Notes under the pieces: model-generated
Told to the model about the DNA's origin: nothing
Database searches by the model: none
What the model saw: only the letters and a program-made list of their open reading frames with translations
Source: Sabethes cyaneus
Taxonomy: Eukaryota > Arthropoda > Insecta > Diptera > Culicidae
Reading direction: 5' to 3'
NCBI RefSeq assembly: GCF_943734655.1
Contig: NC_071354.1
Span: 59,189,544-59,253,543 of the forward strand
DNA: 64,000 nucleotides
Made by a program: the position numbers and the translations under genes
Shown: positions 55,701 through 64,000 of the stretch, one piece after another
Layout: each line of letters begins with the position of its first letter
How positions within the stretch are numbered: position 1 is the first letter of the stretch

Positions 55701-56230
55701 TGGTTTAATTGACACTTACTTTCGTTTGAAATGGTACTATTTATTTTACCTTGGGCAACAAAGGCCAGTGTACAAATACCTACTATTCGTCATGTACTAT
55801 ATTAGAGGTGTAGTCTTAAAAAAACAAGTATATGTTAAAGCTAAAATTGAATGAGTGAAAGCCGAAAACTTTCAACACATACCTCAGCAGTCAACACTGA
55901 GTATTTGTTCTGAAAATCAGTTTCACATAGTACAATATGATAACATGGTATGCCATAATGTTGAATTTAAGCACATACCAAAATCACACCATTCAGTTCG
56001 TCAATAGATCTAAAATGTTGCTTTTCTTGATATTAGTCTGTGCTTCTAGAATAGTGGTAATGTCCCTGTAATAGTGGAAAATGTTCCTACAATAGTAGTA
56101 TTTTGTTCACCGACCTAAAATCACTCACGATGACCATAGCAGCAGGTAATAACAGAGTAGGCTTTGAATAAACCTCGTGAGTTTAGTCATGACCTTGAAA
56201 TGCGGTCAGGCAAATATTAATATTTTGTGA
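52745..56230. other. Mostly unique sequence, no supported gene
   Basis: There are few transposon scars. GC-rich stretches at about 53140-53280 (GTCGTCATCGTCATCG) and 53650-53850 give open frames of 80-120 codons on both strands, none with a domain, signal or promoter. A conserved non-coding or exonic piece cannot be excluded. Confidence 0.5.
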
Positions 56231-56244
56231 AACCTCTGTGGTTC

Positions 56245-56420
56245 ATAGGTACACGGGTACCAGCGAGCCACATGCCCTGGCGGGTCTTGTGGTTTCGAAT
56301 CCGGTTATAATCTCAGATTATAGCTTGGTTCGACCCATGCTCCTTCCAGCATTGGACAAAAGGTAGGAGTCACAACGACAATTTGTTAAGCGTAGCTACC
56401 TATTACCTCCCCTTCCTTGC
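56245..56420 (+). mobile_element. Possible tRNA-derived SINE, family 3
   Basis: GGTACCAGCGAGCCACATGC … GTGGTTTCGAATCCGG carries a box B-like segment, followed by a non-tRNA body ending in CCTCCCCTTCC. Single copy in the window. Confidence 0.45.
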
Positions 56421-56989
56421 CACTCTTTCCCCTCCATTCTCAAAAATCCTTCTTCATTACTTTCCCTTACCGTCCCTTACTGTCAATTGTAGAGCCATCG
56501 TTTCAAAAAAGCGTAGGCTTATTAAAATTCTATAATTTGTTACGAATTTGCATCTTATTTATCTGCTTAAAATGAATTTGTAATTTCTGCACCTACATCT
56601 TAAATTTAAACTGTCTACTTTAGATAAAAGTGATAACAAATATATATCTGACGATAGAAAATAAAATTCTCTCGAAATTATTCTAAAATCCGCAAAAATG
56701 ATGAATTTTTCTAAGTTTCCATTGTTACTGGTACATTCACTATTACCGGTACATCTACACTATTTGGATTTCTCGTTAAAAAAAATTACCATAAAAGGAC
56801 AATAACATTTACTGTAAATGAACATTTTTTTCGCGAAAACCTAGATTTATTTATTGGTAAGGTATTTGGTAACCCGTCATTTTTATGGTAGAATCTCTTA
56901 AAACCCTGAAAGTTTGACGGTATGGTTATCTTTTCTGACAATAAATTTTAACGTTTTGCAGTATTTTGTTTCCTACTATTACAATAATT

Positions 56990-57440
56990 GTTATCTTCGG
57001 TTATGGTTATTTTCATTCGAGCATTTTTAAGGTCATCGGCAAAAGACAACCGAAGACATTCCCATACAAATGAAACACAAATTACTGCATAACTCCAGAA
57101 CTAATCAAGCAAATGGAACAAAATTTGACATGTGGGTGTTTTTGGAGACAAGAATTTTTTCTATGGTGAATTGAGACCCCTCCCCACTTTAGGAGGGGGG
57201 GGCTCCCATACCAATAAAATGCAAATTTCCTTATAACTCGAGAATCAATTAATCAAGTGGAACCAAATTTGGCATGTGGGTGTTTTTAGAGGCATGAATT
57301 TTTTTTATGATGAATTAGGACCCCTTACCTTTTAAGGAGGGGGGGCTCCCATACAAATGAAATACAAATTTCCTCATAACTCCAGAACTAATCAAGCAAA
57401 CGGAACCAAATTTATCATGTGGGTGCTTTCATAGGCATTT
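56990..57440. repeat. Three-fold repeated block of the GGGAGCCCCCC family
   Basis: The unit (AACTCCAGAACTAATCAAGC … AAATTTGACATGTGGGTG … GAATTTTTT … GGGGGGGCTCCCATAC) occurs three times in about 450 bp with a period near 150 bp. The same words are at 3560-3730, 35380 and 60030-60130. Non-coding. Confidence 0.8.
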
Positions 57441-57720
57441 TTGACGCAGGACTACGTCTTTCAGGAAGGTAGCTGGTATAGGGGGTAATTCAAAAAAATC
57501 TTTCTCGAAAAGTGGTCAGGTTTTCAACGCTAATAGCTTGGTGATTTCCCGATCGATTTTCAATATTCTTGCGCCAATCGATTGGAAAATCTTCTAAGAA
57601 TTGGCCCAAATGTAGAAAATTATGGATTCTTGATGTTGAATTATTGAAAAATTGAAAATAATGATTCCATGTTTTACCAGAATTCTCGCTTCGTGATTAG
57701 TTGTTGGGAATGACGTCATC
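57440..57720. mobile_element. Dispersed repeat starting GACTACGTCTT (copy 2)
   Basis: Reverse-complement match to 17870-18155 (CGATTTTCAATATTCTTG, TAGAAAATTATGGATTCTTGA, AGAATTCTCGCTTCGTGAT). Adjacent to the 450-bp block, as also at 59.0-60.7 kb. Confidence 0.75.
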
Positions 57721-58131
57721 AAAGTGGAAATGCGTTTTCACGCTTCGGCTTATAATTCAGTAAATTTTCTATAGATTTCCAAGATATTTACACCAATTGA
57801 TCGGAAAATCGATTTGGAAAATATTGAAAATATAGAAAACTATTGATTTTCAATGCGCGTCATTAAAAAATTGAAAATAACTCCGACTCGGTCGTACTAG
57901 AAATTGTCGCTTTATGATTGGTTGGAATAATTTCCAATTATTATCGAACAAGTCTTGGTACAATTCAGGATGCACCGAGAAAGTTAATGGAAAGTTCAAT
58001 TTAATTCTACTATAACAAGAATACAACAAGTTACAAGAGAATTAAATGGAATCCTACCCTTTCTCGTTGATTGCTAATTGGCTTGAAAATTCCTTATTGA
58101 GATGTACTACCAACGGCAATACGAGCGGTGA

Positions 58132-58345
58132 CGCAGTCGTGCACGTCTGCAGTTCCCGGTCGGTCGTATTCATCGGCTGCTGAGGGAAGGAAAGTATACT
58201 GAGCGTGTGTTGGAGCTGGAGCACTCCTTTCACTGCCGTGAAGGAATATCTGGCTGCAGAAGTTCAGGAATTGACAGGAAATATGCTGCTCACGACATCA
58301 AAACGACCAGAATCATCCAACGTCACTTGCAGCTGGCCACTTGGA
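58132..58345 (+). pseudogene. Histone H2A pseudogene
   Basis: In the frame starting at 58132 it reads RSRARLQFPVGRIHRLLREG, then KYTERV. It shifts to another frame for AVKEYLAAEVQELTGN (about 58235-58282), then returns to the first for AAHDIKTTRIIQRHLQLA (58285-58338). These are the α1-L1-α2-α3 segments of histone H2A in correct order. The GAGAPVYLA loop is garbled, two frameshifts are present, and both the N-terminal tail and the docking domain are lost. No intron. It is a decayed, probably retroposed or transposed copy. Confidence 0.85.
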
Positions 58346-58899
58346 ATGGTATTTCATCGTGACTCAGGACCATACATGAACGGTTTCGTCGATCGCATTG
58401 GTGGTGAGGCTTTTCGGTTGGTCCGTTGCAACAAGCCGTGCCTGGTTTGCGGTTATCGGTACTCCAATTTACCGAAAAGAGAATTAAGTTAGGTGCGTTA
58501 ATATAAGTTTATTGCAAGCTGGAGTTATGATAATTAAACAATCGGTCCTTTTAAGGGCCACACAACGATTGAAGAGTTTTATTATAGTTTATTATATTTT
58601 CTTGCCCAACACAGGCAACGAGGGAAAGTTGAATTGCGGACGACCAACAAATGACGGAAATAAGTTTTCTTGTCACGGGCTACATTTTCTGCGACTTCCA
58701 AAACGTATGCAGGTTGTAAATGCTTTATTATCAGTGTTTTTTTGTAAGCCGCAGAAAAGTCGCGCAAAATTTTCAACTTTTTGAAAACTCGCACGTACCG
58801 TCTACCGATTACCAGAGGAAAAGCACTATTCAAAGTAGAAACAAATCATAAAAATTTATTTACTGTTTGGTTTAGTGTGACTTGGTTTCGTATTAATAA

Positions 58900-59120
58900 A
58901 ATAGATTCATTCAATTCATGAATATAACTCCAAAATCGGTTGAGGATTGAATGTATGCAATGTTACTACTTTGATAAACGTTACGTAAGTAGCTTGTATA
59001 CATGAAGAATCGTATTATTACATACATGGATACATCCTACTACCGCTACAAATAGACTTACGTAGTCCTACGTCATCTATGCGGTAGTGTCTTGTGCACA
59101 ACCCCTCTGATTTTTAATTT
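58900..59120. repeat. Dispersed repeat matching 17180-17340
   Basis: GTATGCAATGTTACTACTTT, GACTTACGTAGTCCTACGTC and GCACAACCCCTCTGATTTTT match the left half of the repeat at 17140-18157 in the same orientation. Between 58346 and 58900 and from 59120 to 59940 I see no gene. Confidence 0.75.
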
Positions 59121-59939
59121 TTAACACAATAATTAGTTTCAATTCATATTTTTGAAGTTAATTGCTAATATTCTCGAATTCCATGAACCAAATCTAAAGG
59201 AAGTTTACTTTCTACAGCTTTATCAATGCAGACAATTAATTTTCCCGAAGGAAAACCCGGAAAAACTGGATATTATTCATTGCTGTTCGAAGTTTGAATC
59301 ACTCCTCAAAACGTAATTCAAACTTCCAACACTTTAATTTATCTAATATCATTGAAATAATGCATGAAATATTGTATTTTAACTATGCTTTACCACATAA
59401 ATATCTTGCACTTATAAAATAATTACGTAGTTGGAAGGTAAACATTCTAAAATTAGTAAAATAATGCAAACGAAAAAACAGCTACTTTTGCACGAAACGC
59501 TAAGAGTAAGCGAACCAAGTGAAAATCTGAGTTCTTACTTTTTTTCCAGCGTCTGCTGAGTTCTTACAATGAGTTCTACAGTTCACTGTCATGCCTCACC
59601 GGATAGAGGACATTCTGACGAACACGTTGATGTACAATAAGCATAATATTTTATCATATTATCGATACTAACGAGCATTTTATTCTGAAGAGTTCAAAGT
59701 TTGAGACTGTTCTAAGTTTGAATCAGAACGGTACCTTTATTTATGATGGTACCCTCCGCTTTGTTTCAAAATTTAGCGGATTTTGAGTGTCTCGGCGCGT
59801 CTGTAATCTATAGTCTCTGTAGGCTACTCTGAACAAGAGCGGCCATTTTGTTTTTCTTGTACGTCCTCGAAAATAATTCACTGCAATCTTTTACGTCAAA
59901 CCTGATTCCAAATGCAGCGTGCAGAACCGCATTAAAATA

Positions 59940-60692
59940 CTGCTAAAGTTCTCAGTTTTTTTTTCTATGGTGAGTTGAGATCCCTCCCCTCTTTAGGAGG
60001 GGAATTATGACCCCTCCCCCTTCAATAATGGAGGGGGGCTCCGATTCGAATGAAATTCAAATATCCTTATAACTCTAGAACTAATCAAGCAAATGGAACC
60101 AAATTTGGCATGTGGGGGGTTTTGGAGGCAGGAATTTTTTTTGATGGTTTGAGACCCCTTACCCCTGTGGTAGCGGGATAAGAACTCTTATACAAATAAA
60201 ACAGAAATTTTTGCGTAATTCAAAAACTAATCGAACTCGAGAAATTATAGACTCTTTCATAAAACATTAGTCAATAACAAGACCACCAAAAACTATCAAT
60301 AGTAACATTAGATGATTCAACCGGCCACTGCGGGGGGCAGCCCCCCGTGAAATGGTGCATCCCGCGTAAGGTTTTTCGCGAAATTATATTCTGCGAAACT
60401 CTATATTCCGCGTTATGGTCAACCGAGAATTGGTGTTCCGCAAAATTTTATTCGGCGAAAGATTTGTAATGATGGCGAATATTTAAATGCTATCCGCTTT
60501 ATTTTATCAGGCTAAGCAATGGGGGGAGTTGTTTTCTACTTTACTGTGAGGAAAATTTGTATATTAAAACACTCATGAACTCCCTAGAAACTTGCAAAAC
60601 TCGAGATTGTGACAAAGGCCATCCGACATTCACGATTCATGTACAACACAGTTTAATTTGTGGCAATACGAAGTTTGTCGGGTCAGCTAGTA
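59940..60692 (-). mobile_element. Dispersed repeat ending GCTGACCCGACAAACTTCGT (copy 2)
   Basis: Reverse-complement copy of 2874-3835. Shared over several hundred bases: the terminal 20-mer, CTCACAGTAAAGTAGAAAAC, GCGGATAG, the run of GCGAA/TTCGCG words and the GGGAGCCCC segments. No coding capacity. Confidence 0.75.
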
Positions 60693-61640
60693 AAGTATAA
60701 AGTAAAGAATAAAGGAATATCAGGGTCCAGGATGGCTTCTCTGTGAAATCGAAAGAGGCAGAAAACCAATTCAAAATTGAACCGTCCTAATGCCAGTGAC
60801 CTTTAGAACTATAGAACTCCAAACAGTGATGTGCTGGTTGGTCCCCTGTGGCGAGGCAGAGAGTTGGAACCACAGGCCTCTGAAGTCGGCAGCATTACTT
60901 ACTTACTTACTTATTTACCATAGTGCAATGTTCTTTAGGGCCTCCAAGGGAGCACTCGACTACAGTGTTGTGAAGCCCACACTCGTGTGGTATAATTTTC
61001 TCACACCCGCGTACTCATTCTAACAGCCCGAGCTGCTGATACCGATTACTCGCGACGGCCAGCACTCCCACCCGTGAATAAAATCGAAGGCGAAAATGAA
61101 GAAGAAAAGAAGAAGAATTGTAGAAAAGAAGAAGTAATGCAAAATTTGTATCCCACCCAGTGCGCCACCAGCCTCACGAGCAGCTAACTCTTCACAAGTT
61201 TTTTAACTCGCGAATAAGCTATGTAGAAAGACGATGTGAGGATGCGGGTGCGCGAGTGTGTGGGTAGCAGAAAGTCTGCACCCAGCAACGGCGGCTTTTT
61301 CGTTTACGCCTGCGTGTGCGGTGTAAGCGTTGAGAGCTATGTTTCTCATACTATTTCACGTGTGAGTAGGCATCGTTGACTTCTCACTCGATTCGCTACA
61401 TTGCTCGACTATTCTCCGACGTACTGAAGAGCTTCAAGTTTGACGTTGTAGCATTGAAACGCAGCTTAAGAAAAAAGAGAAAAAAGATCCTTGAAAAAAT
61501 AAAAAAAAATCTCTTTTTCTCTTTTCTCTGGTCGTGTTTCGCGTACAAGCTTAAAAGTTATAAAACTCTTCTAAACTTCTACCAACGAAATAAAAGAAAA
61601 ATGTTCCAATACGTTGATTAGTTTCCGAGAAAAAGGTACA
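60693..61640. other. Intergenic DNA with a repeat end
   Basis: At 60828-60880 the words GGTCCCCTGTGGCGAGGCAG and AGAGTTGGAACCACAGGC match the repeat ends at 12300 and 14400. It finishes in a CTTACTTACTTACTT tail at about 60897. No gene is seen in the rest. Confidence 0.5.
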
Positions 61641-61649
61641 TAAAGTTTG

Positions 61650-62340
61650 AAAATCTTTTTTTTGCAGGAGCGGCGTTTTACTCCGTCGAGTTTGTTCCGG
61701 CTCACGCAGGAATGCTTATGTCTATGATCGTTTTAGATCCACTTTCCGTGTGGATGGCCATGAATAGAGTGTTCGTACGGAGTATCTGATAACCGACATT
61801 AATGCTGCATATGATATTGTCGAACGCGAAAGGTTATGGAATATTATGGACGAGAAACGACTTGCTCGGGAAATTCATCAGACGGATTAAGGTTACGATA
61901 GATCGTATGCAGTGCTGTGCGGATTTCGAGTGGATTGTCGAGTTCATTCGAATTGCACGAATGATTTCATCAACGCCGTTGATCTGCAGGGTGTTATGAA
62001 TCACGCGAGGCATGATCCTGAAGAAATCTAGTTCATTTGTCTGCTTTCCCGATGACATGGACATTGTCGGTAGAACTTTTGTGGCGGTGGCTAATCATTT
62101 TAAGACGTGAAACAGGGAAGATTAAGTCGATGATATGTACGTCTACAATAAAGTACATACTGGCTGAAGAAAACCGAGTCCGAGGTCAAACGACGGCGAG
62201 GTGATTGGCTTACTATTGACGGCGGATAATGGCCAGCCGTACGATTCGGAGGCGCTATATCAGCAGGAGTCATGCTTAGTATGGGATTCATAAGCAATTG
62301 CGGTCGAACAGACTAACCCCCAAATAAAGTAAACCCCGGA
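61650..62340 (+). mobile_element. LINE RT remnant
   Basis: Plus-strand pieces across frameshifts: a decayed FDAAYDSIERERLWNIMDEK-like region (about 61800-61870), then RIKVTIDRMQC (about 61885) and the equivalent of FRVDCRVHSN and GVMNHARHDPEEI (about 61920-62030), FADDMDI-like CFPDDMDIVGRT (about 62040-62075). Same family as 28110-29890; dead. Confidence 0.75.
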
Positions 62341-62639
62341 GAAGACGTTTCTAGGGTGAGTAGTAATAACTGTCACTATTTTTGGACGTGTTTAATAAGA
62401 AGTGGGTTAATCAATGTCAACACAGCTTGCAAGTTTGTTTTGAAATTTCCTTCGTTTAACAGTCGTGGTAATCATGGACGCAAAAAGAGAACTTATGATG
62501 AGTTTGTTTTAGAAAAATTTTCAATTATGTGATATTTTCAAGAAGCCATAAAAATCCGGAATAAACGAAAGATTCATGTTTCGTACCGATACAAGGAAAG
62601 CAGTTCTTAGAAAATACTTCCCAAATTTGGCCGTAAATG

Positions 62640-63420
62640 CACTGTAGTCTGGACGTAAGATGGCCAAAAAAGTGGGAATTTCGCAGTTAACCACGAAGAA
62701 TATTTTGAAAGATGATCTTCGATTGATTGACCTGACTGAAAAACAGAAGAATATAAGAGTCGAAAAATGTCGGCACCTGCTCAACCGGCACGGTGATGGT
62801 GAAATTCTGTTTTCGGACGAAACATGTTACATGTTCATGTTACAGAGTTTCCCAGAACCAAAAAAAAAATGATCGGATAAATGCAGCACAAATCTTTCTG
62901 ATATTCCTCGGGATGAACTGGCTGTTCAAAGGTTCCAGAATGCTTCCAGGGTGATGGTATGGGGATGTTTCTCCAAAAATTTGAAGGTTTCATTGCTGTT
63001 CATTGAACCCGGTGTTAAAATCAACACTAAATACTCATCTATAATATTTTGAAGAGCCATTTACTTTCTATAATCAAAAAGTACCACAACAATGCAACAT
63101 ACTAATTCCAACAAGATTCTGCACCGTCTCATCAGGCGAAAGCTACATAGGCTTGGTGTGAGGACAATTTTTCGGATTTTATTTCTTCGAAAGAGTGGCC
63201 TGCCGCTTCGCCTGATTTGAATTCTTTCAACTTCTATGCAGGGGCATACAAGGCAAACTAGGGAGCATGACAGGAACGTTTGGAGAAGATTTGGGATTTA
63301 TGTAATTTAACAGTGGCGCAGCCTCCGAACATTTCGAAATCCACCCAGCTATGAGAAATATAGGTCGTAATGCAATAAAATATTTTATCCACTTTATACA
63401 GAAAAGTGTCCTAAATAGGA
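62640..63420 (+). mobile_element. Tc1/mariner transposase remnant (longest copy)
   Basis: Plus strand: KVGISQLTTKNILKDDLRLI (HTH), EKCRHLLNRHGDGEILFSDE (first catalytic Asp), then after a frameshift FSKNLKVSLLFIEPGVKINT, QQDSAPSHQAKAT (second Asp) and SKEWPAASPDLN (third acidic position). Type and motif order are those of mosquito Tc1/mariner-related elements (ITmDxxE/D). At least three frameshifts or stops. The same family supplied the fragments at 12646 and 16680. Confidence 0.85.
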
Positions 63421-63429
63421 GGTCATCAA

Positions 63430-64000
63430 TCACCAGTAAAAATTTTGCATTGTGGAAATTACAACATGAATTTATTCGATCGCTAAATACATTTGTTTAA
63501 AAATGACCATATATACAGATTCTCACGATATATTCAACAACTAAAACCACTGCATTGTAAATTCCATCTCAAATATTTGTTCGCTAGTGCCGTTCTCATA
63601 ACTAATCGAGTCACTTATTTCATCATGGGTACTTAATCTAAACGCGATCTAAATGAATTATGATGAACATGAAAGCATATTGCAATTGACCTGTTTTAGT
63701 ATTTTTTTCTCTTTTGAGCAGATAACGAAACCAACCTCCGACAAAACGATAATCGATCGTACAAAGTAGGATAATTAGAGTAGCGTCGAATATAACACCA
63801 TCGAAGGATATATAGCATAGAGTATTGTAAGTCAAGCCCCTAAAGGTTACTAATCAAGCGCATAATACCAATCAATTCTTTCGTAGACTAATTTGGCAGG
63901 AGAAGCATGAATTCACGTGCTACTATTGTTGTTATTGATTTTACCCAACACACTACTTCCCTTGGTTGCTCTAATGGGTTAATGATATTTTGTGTCGCAT
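63430..64000. other. AT-rich intergenic DNA, nothing recognised
   Basis: Short frames only, and no repeat shared with the rest of the window. Confidence 0.5.

Overview
The window looks like nuclear DNA of a mosquito, most likely a culicine such as Aedes. This is inferred from the very high density of decayed non-LTR retrotransposons, tRNA-derived SINEs, TA- and hAT-type MITEs, Tc1/mariner remnants, long microsatellites, and small secreted C-type lectin genes with 57-bp introns. No bacterial, organellar or viral gene block is seen. Most of the 64 kb is transposon debris and AT-rich intergenic DNA. Only six reading frames look like genuine host genes.

Region by region: 1-8.1 kb holds repeats, including two TA-flanked elements at 4.0-4.9 kb and 5.6-7.3 kb. 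At 8.1-9.1 kb is an intronless 203-codon gene with a copia-Gag-like core, on the minus strand. Its promoter sits beside an inverted repeat loaded with TAGGTA-type motifs, and a truncated second copy is fused head to head. At 12.6-19.3 kb are two nearly identical intronless genes of 231 codons, 5.47 kb apart in direct orientation, plus a promoter-only third copy between them. All three copies carry a cluster of CAGGTAG/TAGGTAT/CAGGTAA motifs just upstream of a TATA box. At 23.3-25.9 kb two almost identical C-type lectin genes form a head-to-head inverted duplication around a (GAT)n tract of about 290 bp. A third, more divergent lectin lies at 30.1-30.6 kb. From 30.7 to 34.1 kb and from 52.8 to 56.2 kb there is fairly unique non-coding sequence. 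The remainder is LINE fragments, SINEs, MITEs, palindromes, large microsatellites and one histone H2A pseudogene at 58.1 kb.

The most interesting system is the pair of unrelated intronless gene families (203 aa and 231 aa). Both are single-exon, have a TATA box and a Kozak-like start, and are preceded by clusters of Zelda/TAGteam-like heptamers (the VBRGGTA class described upstream of early zygotic genes in Aedes). The inference is that both are expressed in the early embryo at zygotic genome activation, and that both are young genes born or spread by local duplication among transposons. The lectins are a separate secreted, mannose-type (EPN/WND) carbohydrate-binding cluster, probably used in immunity or in binding the gut or salivary surface.
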